Source: Tateyamaria pelophila (GTDB taxonomy: Bacteria > Pseudomonadota > Alphaproteobacteria > Rhodobacterales > Rhodobacteraceae). Taken from it: a stretch of 64,000 nt of DNA. The number at the start of each line of letters is the position of its first letter. The first letter of the stretch is position 1. Below, piece after piece: positions 8,021-16,868 of this stretch. The notes under the pieces were generated by a model. It was not told the origin of the DNA, did not search any database, and saw only the letters and a list, made by a program, of their open reading frames with translations. The stretch is from contig NZ_JAIMIA010000002.1 of the NCBI RefSeq assembly GCF_019966495.1, positions 1 to 64,000 of the forward strand. The letters are read 5' to 3'. A program made the position numbers and the translations under genes.

Positions 8021-9385
8021 ATGCCCGGATTAATGAGCTTTGAAGACCTGAAGGCCAGCGTTGCGGACGGATCGATTGACACCGTTCTGGCCTGCTTTGT
8101 GGATATGCAGGGTCGCTTGATGGGCAAGCGCTTTCATGGTGCGAATTTTGTGGAAACCTCGTTCGAGGAAACCCATTGCTGCAATTACCTGCTGGCCACT
8201 GATCTGGAGATGGCCACGCCCGATGGCTATGCCTCGACCAGTTGGCGAACGGGATATGGTGATTATGTAATGAAGCCTGATCTGGCCACGGTTCGGCCCG
8301 TCCCGTGGCTGGACGGCACCGCGATGGTGCTCTGCGATATCCTCGATCACCACGATCACAAGCCCATCCCCCATTCTCCCCGCGCGATCCTGAAGAAACA
8401 AATCGCCCACCTTGAAGCCTTGGGGTTCGAGGCGAAAATGGCGACGGAGCTTGAGTTCTTTTTGTTCGAACAGAGCTTTGATGACATCCGCAAGGATGGC
8501 TTTCGCACTCTGGAACCAATCAGCGGCTACAACGAAGACTACCACATCTTGCAGACTACCAAGGAAGAAGGCGTCATGCGCCCGATCCGCAACCACCTCT
8601 TTGCCGCAGGCCTGCCGATCGAAAACTCAAAGGGCGAGGCCGAGGCGGGTCAGGAAGAGTTGAACATTCGTTATGCCGGGGCATTGGATTGCGCCGATCA
8701 TCATTCGATTGCCAAGCATGCGATCAAGGAAATCGCATGGCAAAACGGCCGCGCGGCCACTTTCCTGCCCAAGTGGCACAAGGATCGCGTTGGTTCATCC
8801 AGCCATGTCCACCAGTCGTTGTGGAAAGACGGTGAGGCTGTATTTTATGACCCATCCGCCAAGTACGGGATGTCGGCGGTGATGCGCCACTACATGGCTG
8901 GTCTGATCAATTACGCGCCCGATTATACCTATTTTCTGGCCCCTTACATCAACAGCTACAAACGCTTTGCGAAGGGGACATTCGCGCCCACCAAAACCGT
9001 CTGGTCGGTCGACAATCGGACGGCTGGTTTTCGGTTGTGCGGCGAGAACACCAAGGGCGTGCGCGTGGAATGCCGGATTGGCGGGTCTGACCTGAACCCG
9101 TACCTTGCACAAGCTGCGATGCTGGCGGCAGGGATCAAGGGCATCGAGGACAAGATGGAATTGCCGCCCGCCACGACAGGCGACGTGTACGAAGACGCGA
9201 AAGCACAGGATATCCCGCAAACCCTGCGCGCGGCGACGGAAACCCTGCGCGGGTCAGCGTTTCTGCGCGAAGCGCTGGGCGATGATGTCGTCGATCACTA
9301 CACCCGTGCCGCGGAATGGGAGCAGGAAGAATTTGACCGCGTCGTTACCGATTGGGAAATCGCGCGCGGCTTTGAAAGGGCTTAA
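8021..9385 (+). CDS. Glutamine synthetase-like gamma-glutamyl-amine ligase (PuuA/GlnT type)
   Basis: The 454-residue protein has the GS beta-grasp domain (VDMQGRLMGKR, residues 28-37) and the catalytic domain. Metal and glutamate ligands appear as ATELEFFLF (E143/E145), EAGQEELN (about 208-215) and SSSHVHQSLW (His262/His264). The C-terminus EEFDRVVTDWEIARGFERA is that of gamma-glutamylputrescine synthetase and related catabolic ligases. The adenylylation loop of GlnA is absent. In this group ATP activates glutamate and an amine replaces ammonia. It is followed five bases later by an aldehyde dehydrogenase and then an alcohol dehydrogenase, which suggests that the amine carries a hydroxyl group. 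A role in plain glutamine synthesis is unlikely. Confidence 0.85.
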   Translation: MPGLMSFEDLKASVADGSIDTVLACFVDMQGRLMGKRFHGANFVETSFEETHCCNYLLATDLEMATPDGYASTSWRTGYGDYVMKPDLATVRPVPWLDGTAMVLCDILDHHDHKPIPHSPRAILKKQIAHLEALGFEAKMATELEFFLFEQSFDDIRKDGFRTLEPISGYNEDYHILQTTKEEGVMRPIRNHLFAAGLPIENSKGEAEAGQEELNIRYAGALDCADHHSIAKHAIKEIAWQNGRAATFLPKWHKDRVGSSSHVHQSLWKDGEAVFYDPSAKYGMSAVMRHYMAGLINYAPDYTYFLAPYINSYKRFAKGTFAPTKTVWSVDNRTAGFRLCGENTKGVRVECRIGGSDLNPYLAQAAMLAAGIKGIEDKMELPPATTGDVYEDAKAQDIPQTLRAATETLRGSAFLREALGDDVVDHYTRAAEWEQEEFDRVVTDWEIARGFERA

Positions 9386-9390
9386 CGACC

Positions 9391-10764
9391 ATGACGATCA
9401 CCTGTATTTCGCCCATCGACGGGTCGGTCTATGCCACGCGCGAAACACTCTCGCACAGAGACGCGGACGCCGCTGTCGCGCGCGCCAAGGTAGCCCAAAC
9501 CGCTTGGGCCGCGCGTTCCTTGGCCGAGCGGATCGCACTGGTGCAAGCCGGTGTTGCCGCCGTAGGCGCGATGAATGATGACATCGTGCCGGAGATCGCG
9601 TGGCAAATGGGCCGCCCCATCCGGTACGGCGGGGAATTCGGCGGTTTCAAAGAACGCGCAACCTATATGGCCGAGATCGCAGAGGCCGCTTTGGCCCCGA
9701 TCATCGTCGAGGACAGTGACCAATTTCGCCGCGTGATCAAGCGGGTGCCGCACGGGCTGGTCCTGGTCGTGGCCCCTTGGAACTATCCTTACATGACGGC
9801 AATCAATACGGTCGCGCCTGCGCTGATTGCAGGCAACGCGGTGATTCTGAAACATGCCTCGCAAACGCCTCTGGTGGGCGAACGGATGGCACAGGCGTTC
9901 CATGCGGCGGGCATCCCCGAAGACGTGTTTCAGAACGTGTTTCTGGATCACGAAACCACATCCTCCTTGATCGCGGATCGCGCGTTCGGGTTCGTGAACT
10001 TCACGGGCTCGGTCGGCGGTGGCAAGGCGATGGAGGCGGCTGCCAGTGGTACGTTTACCGGCATCGGTCTCGAGCTTGGCGGGAAAGACCCCGGCTATGT
10101 CATGGAGGACGCGAACCTTGAGGCTGCCGTCGATACGCTGATTGACGGGGCGATGTTCAACTCCGGGCAGTGCTGCTGCGGGATCGAACGGATTTACGTG
10201 AATGAGAACCTGTTCGATGCTTTCGTCGACAAGGCCGTGGCGATCGTGAACGGTTACAAGCTGGGCAATCCTCTGGACCCCGAAACAACCCTTGGCCCGA
10301 TGGCACACGTACGTTTTGCCGACGCCGTCCGCGCGCAAACTGCTGATGCGGTCTCGGCAGGAGCCAAGGCACATATCGATCCGGCCAGTTTTCCCGAGGA
10401 TGGCGGCGCATACCTGATGCCGCAAATCCTGACAAACGTGACCCACGACATGCGTGTGATGCGCGAAGAAAGCTTTGGCCCTGTCGTTGGGATCATGTCC
10501 GTGAAGAACGATGCCGAAGCTATCGATCTGATGAATGACAGCGACTTTGGCCTGACCGCCTCGCTTTGGACCCAAGACGCGGCCCGCGCCGAAGCCATCG
10601 CCGATCAGATCGAAACGGGCACTGTGTTCATGAACCGGGCCGATTATCTTGATCCGGGGCTGTGCTGGACGGGCTGCAAGGACACCGGTCGCGGGGGCGG
10701 CCTGTCCGTGATCGGTTATCACAACCTGACCCGCCCCAAATCATATCACCTCAAGAAAGCCTGA
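9391..10764 (+). CDS. NAD(P)-dependent aldehyde dehydrogenase
   Basis: The 457-residue protein is a standard ALDH. It has the APWNYPY cofactor segment (residues 128-134), FTGSVGGG (204-211), the general-base motif LELGGKDPGYV (Glu229) and the nucleophile in GQCCCG (Cys262 by alignment to GQxC). The length is a little short of the usual 480-500, as in gamma-glutamyl-aldehyde and related dehydrogenases. It lies between the GS-like ligase (five bases upstream) and the alcohol dehydrogenase (four bases downstream), so the three are one transcription unit. It probably oxidises the aldehyde made by the alcohol dehydrogenase. If the locus works by gamma-glutamylation, the product would be a gamma-glutamyl amino acid. 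That substrate is inferred. Confidence 0.9.
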   Translation: MTITCISPIDGSVYATRETLSHRDADAAVARAKVAQTAWAARSLAERIALVQAGVAAVGAMNDDIVPEIAWQMGRPIRYGGEFGGFKERATYMAEIAEAALAPIIVEDSDQFRRVIKRVPHGLVLVVAPWNYPYMTAINTVAPALIAGNAVILKHASQTPLVGERMAQAFHAAGIPEDVFQNVFLDHETTSSLIADRAFGFVNFTGSVGGGKAMEAAASGTFTGIGLELGGKDPGYVMEDANLEAAVDTLIDGAMFNSGQCCCGIERIYVNENLFDAFVDKAVAIVNGYKLGNPLDPETTLGPMAHVRFADAVRAQTADAVSAGAKAHIDPASFPEDGGAYLMPQILTNVTHDMRVMREESFGPVVGIMSVKNDAEAIDLMNDSDFGLTASLWTQDAARAEAIADQIETGTVFMNRADYLDPGLCWTGCKDTGRGGGLSVIGYHNLTRPKSYHLKKA

Positions 10765-10768
10765 ATCC

Positions 10769-11914
10769 ATGAGCATCACTGCCAATTGGTCCTATCCCAC
10801 AGCCATACGTTTCGGCGCTGGCCGCATTGCCGAGATTGCGGAGGCCTGCGCCGTTGCCGGTATCAAAAAACCGCTGTTGATCACCGATCGCGGTCTGGCC
10901 GACATGGCGATCACGACGAAAACCCTCGATCTGTTGGAAGCGGCAGGGTTGGGCCGTGCGATCTTTGCCGATGTTGACCCGAACCCGAACGAGAAAAACG
11001 CCGAAGCCGGGGTGAAAGCCTTTCAGGAGGGTGGCCATGACGGCGTGGTCGCGTTTGGCGGCGGCTCCGGCCTCGATCTGGGCAAGCTGGTGGCGTTCCT
11101 GGCCGGACAAACCCGCCCGCTTTGGGATTTCGAGGATATCGGTGACTGGTGGACCCGCGCCGACGCAGACGCCATCGCGCCGATTGTAGCGGTGCCAACA
11201 ACCGCCGGAACAGGGTCTGAGGTCGGCCGCGCGTCGGTCATCACCAATTCGGTGACCGAAGAAAAGAAGATCATTTTCCACCCAAAATTCCTGCCGACGG
11301 TTGTGATTTGCGATCCGGAATTGACCGTCGGCATGCCCCGCTTCATCACCGCAGGAACCGGGCTTGATGCGTTCGCCCATTGTGTCGAGGCATTCTGTTC
11401 TCCGCATTATCACCCGATGTCCCAAGGGATCGCGCTTGAGGGCATGCGCTTGGTCAAGGACTACTTGCCCCGCGCCTATGCAGATGGCACCGATATCGAA
11501 GCGCGCGCGCAGATGATGTCGGCGGCCGCGATGGGGGCCACTGCCTTTCAGAAGGGCCTCGGGGCGATCCATGCGCTGTCCCATCCCATCGGTGCGATGT
11601 ATCACACGCATCACGGGACGACCAACGCCGTGTGCATGCCTGCCGTGCTGCAATTCAACAAACCGGCGATTACTGAGGTGATCGGCAAGGCCGCGAATTA
11701 CCTGGATATTTCTGGCGGGTTTGACGGGTTTTGCGCCTATGTCGACGCATTGAACGCATCCCTCGGTATCCCCAGGACACTGACGGAATTGGGTGTGAAA
11801 GATCCTGACATTGACCGGATCGTCGTGGGTGCCTTGTCCGATCCGAGCACGGGCGGCAATCCGATCGAGATGACCAGGGAGAATACGACCAAACTCTTGC
11901 TCGAGTGTATTTGA
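10769..11914 (+). CDS. Iron-containing alcohol dehydrogenase
   Basis: The 381-residue protein belongs to the group III (Fe-ADH) family. It has the nucleotide-binding FGGGSGLDLGK (residues 96-106), the VPTTAGTGSEVG segment (142-153), and the metal ligands Asp200 and His204 in GLDAFAHCVE, His268 in AIHALSHP and His282 in HTHHG. All four ligands are present, so the enzyme should be active. It is the last gene of the catabolic locus and converges with an oxygenase gene 15 bases away. In context it would oxidise a primary alcohol, possibly the hydroxyl of a gamma-glutamylated amino alcohol, and feed the adjacent ALDH. Maleylacetate reductase-like activity is less likely given the neighbours. Confidence 0.9.
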   Translation: MSITANWSYPTAIRFGAGRIAEIAEACAVAGIKKPLLITDRGLADMAITTKTLDLLEAAGLGRAIFADVDPNPNEKNAEAGVKAFQEGGHDGVVAFGGGSGLDLGKLVAFLAGQTRPLWDFEDIGDWWTRADADAIAPIVAVPTTAGTGSEVGRASVITNSVTEEKKIIFHPKFLPTVVICDPELTVGMPRFITAGTGLDAFAHCVEAFCSPHYHPMSQGIALEGMRLVKDYLPRAYADGTDIEARAQMMSAAAMGATAFQKGLGAIHALSHPIGAMYHTHHGTTNAVCMPAVLQFNKPAITEVIGKAANYLDISGGFDGFCAYVDALNASLGIPRTLTELGVKDPDIDRIVVGALSDPSTGGNPIEMTRENTTKLLLECI

Positions 11915-11928
11915 CGGTCTTACCGACC

Positions 11929-12480
11929 TTACCGAAAAGCCGGGCCATGTGCCCAGACTGTCATGGAATGTCGTGTGCCACGTTTGACCGTCGTCACACG
12001 GTGCAATGTGAAGCTGGGAAAAATACTGACACACCCCTGCGCCCGGTTAACGGCCAACACCTGAGCGCTGGGCATGACTTCCAGGTCGCCACCATCATAG
12101 GAGCCAGGTTCGCTGAGTTGTAAGACCAGCGTGAGCTTGCGTTTCCGGGCAACCGGACCGTCGCCGATATCCGAATGCCAGGCGAAGTGGCCCCCGTCAG
12201 TGTCCTTGTAACTGGCGATCTGCGGGCTTTCTGCAAACTCGCGCAGATCGAAATCAAACTGCTTGACGTTGGATGTGCGGACAAGGTCGATCAGTCGCTC
12301 CATTACCCATCCCATGCCGTCGACGTTGTCCATCCACACCAATTCGGCGTTGCGCAGATTGTGGTCTTGGCGCTGGCCGACAAGCAGTGCTTCCTCAGCC
12401 GGAGACCTGGAGATGGCTTGGATAATGCGTTCGCATTCTCCGGCGCTAAACGCATCAGGCATGGAATGGACTGACAGCAT
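11929..12480 (-). CDS. 2-oxoglutarate/Fe(II)-dependent oxygenase
   Basis: The 183-residue protein has the double-stranded beta-helix signature: FAWHSDIGDG with the HxD iron ligands His102 and Asp104, GSYDGGDLEVM, SIFPSFTLHRV with the third ligand His160, and Arg170 that would bind 2-oxoglutarate. This resembles the prolyl 4-hydroxylase/PiuC subgroup. The ATG at 12480 is preceded by AAAGG; codons further upstream do not add family sequence. It stands alone, convergent with the alcohol dehydrogenase. The substrate could be a protein residue or a small molecule; nothing nearby decides this. Confidence 0.82.
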   Translation of the reverse strand: MLSVHSMPDAFSAGECERIIQAISRSPAEEALLVGQRQDHNLRNAELVWMDNVDGMGWVMERLIDLVRTSNVKQFDFDLREFAESPQIASYKDTDGGHFAWHSDIGDGPVARKRKLTLVLQLSEPGSYDGGDLEVMPSAQVLAVNRAQGCVSIFPSFTLHRVTTVKRGTRHSMTVWAHGPAFR

Positions 12481-13129
12481 CGTGTTTACCTTTTGAAATC
12501 GAAACGTGATGTCCGCCCCGATGCGGCGGCCCAATTTTGCATATTCCTGTCAACCATTGGTCATTTGCCAACTCTGATCGCAGGAACCGGAACATGGTCA
12601 ATCTGACCTTGTACGACATTGTTGTGGTGTGGAATGCGGAACGAACAGTACCGCTTACATCTTACGCGTCTTCGTCAAGCCGGGCAAATGATTGATCTAA
12701 CGACAGGCGGAACAATGCGATGAAAACTTCCATTGGCCTTACATCGCATGACAAACTGAGTGATACTAGGAATGATCCGGTTTCGGCTCGAGGATATTGC
12801 TGCGCTCTACGATGTGTTCAACGACGCCGCTGTCAATCTCACGCTGGCATCTTCCAAGGGCGCGCCATGGTTCCTTGGAAAATACGGCTGCCGCCCCGTC
12901 ATCTGATCTTCGCTCGGCCAGCAAGGAGAGCTCATAATCTCATCCGGTTTGATGAGCGTGAGCCATTCAGCACTGACCGCCTGCCGCAAATCAAGTGGTT
13001 CAAAGCCGAAAGCCAAAATGGATTGCCCGTCAGGCCAGTTGCGCTACCATAGTCATAGCCGACAGCAATTGGTTCTACATTGGAACTGAATTTGACCGCC
13101 ACGCAAGTCACGTGCGACGACAGCAGAAT
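12481..13129. other. Intergenic stretch without a supported gene
   Basis: About 650 bases separate the oxygenase start from the VWA gene. A 44-codon frame at 12772-12906 (MIRFRLEDIAALYDVFND...) looks protein-like at its beginning, but its start has no properly spaced ribosome binding site and the downstream sequence has no partner. Other frames are short. It may be the remains of a decayed gene plus two promoters. I see no RNA gene or clear repeat. Confidence 0.45.
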
Positions 13130-13855
13130 ATGGCCATGAAAAAGACAAAAATTTCAACACAGGTCGAAAAGAACCTCACAGCCCGCTCGCAATCAAGCGG
13201 GTCCGAGATCAGTGCTTTTCTGCAACAGGCCAAACAGCTTGCGCCGGCGCAAGATGCAGCGCGGGGGCGGATGATATTCGCCCTTGATGCAACCATGAGC
13301 CGCCAAGCGACGTGGGACATCGCCTGCTCCCTGCAAGGTGAAATGTTCTCCGCCGCTGCGTCGGTTGGCAATTTGTCGGTGCAGCTCGTCTACTTTCGTG
13401 GTCACAAGGAATCCAGGGCTTCTCGCTGGGTCAACAACGCCGAAAGTCTGCGCGTTTTGATGGAAAAAATCGATTGCCGAGGCGGTCTGACGCAAATCGC
13501 AAAAGTGCTTTCGCATGCAAAGAAGGAAGCCGAGAAACAACCCTTGGCGGCGTTGGTCTACGTCGGCGATTGCGTGGAGGAAAACATTGATGAATTGTGC
13601 GGGATCGCTGGTGAACTGGGCCTGCGCGGGGTCAAGGCATTTGTGTTTCACGATGGACGGGACGCCCATGCCGAAACGGCATTTCGCGAGATTGCGAGGC
13701 TGACCGGGGGCGTCTATTTGCCCTTCGACAGAAACTCGGCAGAGGACTTGAAGGCATTGCTCGCGGCAGTGGCAACATATGCGGCGGGCGGGCGCAAAGC
13801 ACTGGAAGTGAAAGGTGACGCCACATCGAAACGGCTTCTTGCTGATTTGCGCTGA
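13130..13855 (+). CDS. VWA domain-containing protein
   Basis: The 241-residue protein has the N-terminal MIDAS of a von Willebrand factor A domain, MIFALDATMSRQ (Asp53-x-Thr55-x-Ser57, a Thr in place of the first Ser). It continues with VQLVYFRG, a GGLTQIAKVLSHA segment with the second metal-site Thr, and LVYVGDCVEE for the third. No signal peptide or membrane segment is seen, so it is cytoplasmic. It overlaps the membrane J-domain gene in a TGATG junction, which implies coupled synthesis and joint function. I recall the same pair in other alphaproteobacteria. VWA domains usually mediate metal-dependent protein binding, so a chaperone-substrate role with the J protein is plausible but unproven. 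Confidence 0.8.
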   Translation: MAMKKTKISTQVEKNLTARSQSSGSEISAFLQQAKQLAPAQDAARGRMIFALDATMSRQATWDIACSLQGEMFSAAASVGNLSVQLVYFRGHKESRASRWVNNAESLRVLMEKIDCRGGLTQIAKVLSHAKKEAEKQPLAALVYVGDCVEENIDELCGIAGELGLRGVKAFVFHDGRDAHAETAFREIARLTGGVYLPFDRNSAEDLKALLAAVATYAAGGRKALEVKGDATSKRLLADLR

Positions 13856-14556
13856 TGCAACCGATACTGACCTTTGTCGCAGGTGCTGTTGGTTTTGGGG
13901 TTTCCTTTTGGATTGTTCGGAGCGCGCTGCGCTATTTTTTCCCGTCACTGTCTCAGAATTCGTTTGGCGTAGCTTTGATCACGGTCGGCCTCTGGTTGCT
14001 CGTCGTTCGTCTGGTCGTATTTGCAATTCCGCTCTTCATGCTTGGATTTGCTCTTCTGTCGCCAAGGAACGCCAGAACGGCGGCGAAATCGCCGAAGCAA
14101 ACCTCCCAAGTGCGTTCCGCGCATCTGGAAATGTCCCTCGACCACGAAACGGGGGTCATTGACGGGCGCATATTGACCGGGAACCTCCAAGGTCAGATCC
14201 TGTCAGACCTGGAGCGACAAGATCTCCTCAGGTTTTACATCGAAATTCAAGCGGACGCTGATACCGTGAAGCTTTTGGAGACGTTCCTCGACAGCGCCCA
14301 TCCAGACTGGCGCGATCATATGGAGGAGCGCACGACGCGCGACGAGGCCGCATCGCCACTTTCGGAAAAACTGAGCCGGGACGAGGCGTTCAGGTTGTTG
14401 GGACTTGAGGAAGGATCGAGCGCAGAAGAAATCCGGGAGGCTTATCACAGGCTCATCAAGCGGGTTCATCCCGACCGCGGCGGCTCAGCTGCATTGACGG
14501 CCCAGATCACCGAAGCAAGAAACAAGCTGCTGGGCGACCGGCGATCACCGGATTGA
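13855..14556 (+). CDS. Membrane-anchored J-domain (DnaJ-like) protein
   Basis: The 233-residue protein has two N-terminal membrane segments (about residues 3-25 and 39-68), a middle soluble region, and a C-terminal J domain (about 174-233). The J domain has LSRDEAFRLLGL, helix II IREAYHRLIKRV and the essential HPD at 205-207, followed by RGGS. A C-terminal J domain behind membrane helices is the layout of TIM14/DjlC-like co-chaperones, which recruit DnaK to a membrane site. Its ATG overlaps the VWA stop by one base. The client is unknown; the VWA partner is the best guess for a substrate adaptor. Confidence 0.85.
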   Translation: MQPILTFVAGAVGFGVSFWIVRSALRYFFPSLSQNSFGVALITVGLWLLVVRLVVFAIPLFMLGFALLSPRNARTAAKSPKQTSQVRSAHLEMSLDHETGVIDGRILTGNLQGQILSDLERQDLLRFYIEIQADADTVKLLETFLDSAHPDWRDHMEERTTRDEAASPLSEKLSRDEAFRLLGLEEGSSAEEIREAYHRLIKRVHPDRGGSAALTAQITEARNKLLGDRRSPD

Positions 14557-14676
14557 GGGGGTGATCTCTGGGGTTCATATCAATGTCTGCAGCCGGTTTC
14601 CATCTTTGAAAACAGTGTGTTGAGCGCAGGCCGCCAAGATGAACCAATTCTTGCCTGCTGCAAAACGTCCGTGCTC

Positions 14677-15978
14677 TTATCGCCGATCCACAATGCGCAC
14701 GGCCTTGCCTTCGGACCGGGCAACGCCACCGACAGGGGCCACATCGACTGCAACGGAGATCCCGACGCTTTGCTTGATCCGCGCGGCCAGATCACGGCCG
14801 GAGCCCGCGCGGGCTTGTTCCCCGATATCCGGCGCGGCCGCTTCGCAGAGCACGCGCATCTGGTCCATCCGGTCGGGCCGGCTCAATTCGATCTGGAAAT
14901 GTGGGGCGAGGCCGGGAGTGGCCATCAGGCATTCTTCGATCTGGGTGGGGAAGACGTTGACGCCGCGCAGGATAATCATATCGTCGCTGCGCCCTGTGAC
15001 TTTCTCCATGCGGCGCATGGAGCGGGCCGTGCCGGGCAACAGGCGGGTCAGATCCCGTGTGCGATAGCGGATGATGGGAAACGCTTCTTTGGTGAGCGAG
15101 GTAAAGACAAGCTCGCCCAACGCGCCGTCCTCGACCGGAACGCCGGTGTCTGGATCGATGATTTCAGGGAAAAAGTGATCTTCCCAGATATGCAGGCCGT
15201 CCTTGCTTTCCACGCATTCCATCGACACGCCGGGGCCCATCACCTCGCTCAGGCCATAGACGTCGACCGCGTGCATATCGAAGGCATCCTCGATTTCGAG
15301 GCGCATTGCATTTGTCCACGGCTCTGCGCCAAAGATACCGACCTCAAGGCTGCTTTCACGCGGATCAAGGCCCTGGGCGTGAAACTCATCCAGAATGGAC
15401 AGGGCGTAAGACGGGGTGACTGTGATGCCCTTGGGTTTGAAATCCTGGATCAGGCGCACCTGGCGGGGTGTCATGCCTCCCGAAACGGGCACGGTCGTCA
15501 ATCCCAGCGCGTCCGCACCGACATGAACGCCCAGACCCCCGGTAAAAAGGCCGTACCCATAGGCATTGTGCAGCAAGTCGCCCCGCTGCAAACCTGCGGC
15601 GCGCAGGGAGCGGCCCATGACGATGCCCCAGTTGTGCAGGTCGTTTGCCGTATAGCCGACAACGGTAGGTTGCCCGGTTGTTCCCGATGACGCGTGAATG
15701 CGGGCGACTTGATCGCGGGGCACGGCGAACATGCCGAACGGGTAATTGTCCCGGAGATCCTGTTTGACGGTAAAGGGAAACCGGGCGAGATCCGACAGTG
15801 ATGTCAGATCGTCCGGATGCACGCCTGCGGCGTCGAAACTGGCGGTGTAGTGCGGTACGTTTTCATAGGCATGGGCCAGTGACCATTTCAGGCGCTCGAT
15901 CTGCAAAGCTTCGATTTCATCCCGGCTTGCGATCTCGATGGCATCGAGTGAGCTTCTGGGGGGCGTCAGATCTTTCAT
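14677..15978 (-). CDS. paaK: Phenylacetate-CoA ligase
   Basis: The 433-residue protein is an adenylate-forming ligase with the P-loop-like ASSGTTGQP (residues 96-104), the GAEPWTNAMR segment, YGLSEVMGPGV, and GRSDDMIILRGVNVFPTQIEE near the C-terminal hinge. These are characteristic of PaaK, which forms phenylacetyl-CoA from phenylacetate, CoA and ATP in the cytoplasm. Its length matches the family (about 435). It overlaps the paaI gene by four bases (ATGA), so the two form an operon on the minus strand. The ring-epoxidase genes paaABCDE are not in the window and would have to lie elsewhere. A different aryl-acid substrate is possible. Confidence 0.9.
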   Translation of the reverse strand: MKDLTPPRSSLDAIEIASRDEIEALQIERLKWSLAHAYENVPHYTASFDAAGVHPDDLTSLSDLARFPFTVKQDLRDNYPFGMFAVPRDQVARIHASSGTTGQPTVVGYTANDLHNWGIVMGRSLRAAGLQRGDLLHNAYGYGLFTGGLGVHVGADALGLTTVPVSGGMTPRQVRLIQDFKPKGITVTPSYALSILDEFHAQGLDPRESSLEVGIFGAEPWTNAMRLEIEDAFDMHAVDVYGLSEVMGPGVSMECVESKDGLHIWEDHFFPEIIDPDTGVPVEDGALGELVFTSLTKEAFPIIRYRTRDLTRLLPGTARSMRRMEKVTGRSDDMIILRGVNVFPTQIEECLMATPGLAPHFQIELSRPDRMDQMRVLCEAAAPDIGEQARAGSGRDLAARIKQSVGISVAVDVAPVGGVARSEGKAVRIVDRR

Positions 15979-16409
15979 TCTGGGTCCTCATCGAAATGCT
16001 GGCCTTTGACACTGCGGGTCAGGCCGCGCAGAAGTGCGATCTTGTGCCCGTCCTTGCCGGTTATCGTGACATCATACGTGCCGGACCGGCCTGTGCGCAC
16101 AATTTCGCATGCCGTGGCCGTCAGCATTTCTTGCGCCTTTGCGGGTGCCACATAGGTGATCTGCACTTGTTGGGCGACCATCAGCACGTTGTAGCTATTG
16201 GATGCAAACGCCAATGCGCTGTCGGCCAGCGTAAAGATCATGCCGCCGTGGCACATTCCCAGCCCGTTCAGCATTTCATCGCGCACTGGCATGGACAGGG
16301 TCGCGCTGCCGGGCGCGATGGCGTCGAGACTCATACCGAGCTTTTGGCTGGCGGCATCATTTGCCCACATCAATGCGGCACATTTTTCGGCACGGGTTTG
16401 GGGGGTCAT
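15975..16409 (-). CDS. paaI: Phenylacetic acid degradation hotdog thioesterase PaaI
   Basis: The 144-residue single hotdog domain has the PaaI signature NGLGMCHGGMIFTLADSALA, with His54-Gly-Gly and the catalytic Asp63, followed by QQVQITYVAPAKAQEML. PaaI hydrolyses hydroxylated phenylacetyl-CoA esters and rescues CoA when the pathway stalls. It precedes paaK with an ATGA overlap. GAGAGCAAG ahead of the ATG is an acceptable ribosome binding site. The length and motif order are normal, so the protein should be functional. Confidence 0.88.
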   Translation of the reverse strand: MTPQTRAEKCAALMWANDAASQKLGMSLDAIAPGSATLSMPVRDEMLNGLGMCHGGMIFTLADSALAFASNSYNVLMVAQQVQITYVAPAKAQEMLTATACEIVRTGRSGTYDVTITGKDGHKIALLRGLTRSVKGQHFDEDPE

Positions 16410-16520
16410 CTTGCTCTCATTTGGTTTTTTGTTCGGCGATGCTGCACTTATTGGGGACCCCGTTCAAGCATCGACTTGTTGCCTCTTGAATTGTCAGCCC
16501 ACCCGCGCAAGTCTGTCGAC

Positions 16521-16868
16521 ATGACGTTACACACGCCTCCGCCGTCGAATATCCGAGAGATGCCCAATCCGCAGGTTGCGTTTCACAGGGCTGAATTGTC
16601 AGTGATTCTGTCGCTTTATGGCCGGATGGTCGCTGCCGGAGAGTGGCGCGATTACGGGATTTCATGCCTGCGCGATGTTGCGGTGTTTTCGGTATTCCGG
16701 CGCACGGCTGAAAATCCGTTGTACCGGATCGAAAAGCGTCCCAAATTGCGGGGTCGGCAAGGGATGTATGCCGTGATCGGCGTTGATGGACAGATCTTGC
16801 GACGTGGCCATGATTTGAAAACGGTATTGCGCGTGCTGGAGCGCAAGCTGATCCGCGCCGTGCAGTGA
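16521..16868 (+). CDS. DUF2794 family protein
   Basis: The 115-residue soluble protein contains VAFHRAELSVILSLYGRMVA, WRDYGISCLRDVAVFSVFRR, and PLYRIEKRPKLRGRQGMYAV, then a conserved end with GHDLKTVLRVLERKL. This is the DUF2794 family, widespread in alphaproteobacteria and of unknown function. The ATG at 16521 was chosen because the conserved part begins about 15 residues later; the frame stays open far upstream, antisense to paaI-paaK, which is not coding. It is divergent from paaI, with 111 bases between starts. Confidence 0.75.
   Translation: MTLHTPPPSNIREMPNPQVAFHRAELSVILSLYGRMVAAGEWRDYGISCLRDVAVFSVFRRTAENPLYRIEKRPKLRGRQGMYAVIGVDGQILRRGHDLKTVLRVLERKLIRAVQ

Noticed and set aside
12772-12906. 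44-codon open frame beginning MIRFRLEDIAALYDVFND
   Set aside because: The first part looks protein-like, but it has no properly spaced ribosome binding site, no family match that I recall, and it ends within a gap.
14617-15690. Long plus-strand open frame antisense to paaK
   Set aside because: It is a product of high GC and codon bias in paaK, has many His/Arg/Gln residues and no motifs; paaK itself is unmistakable.
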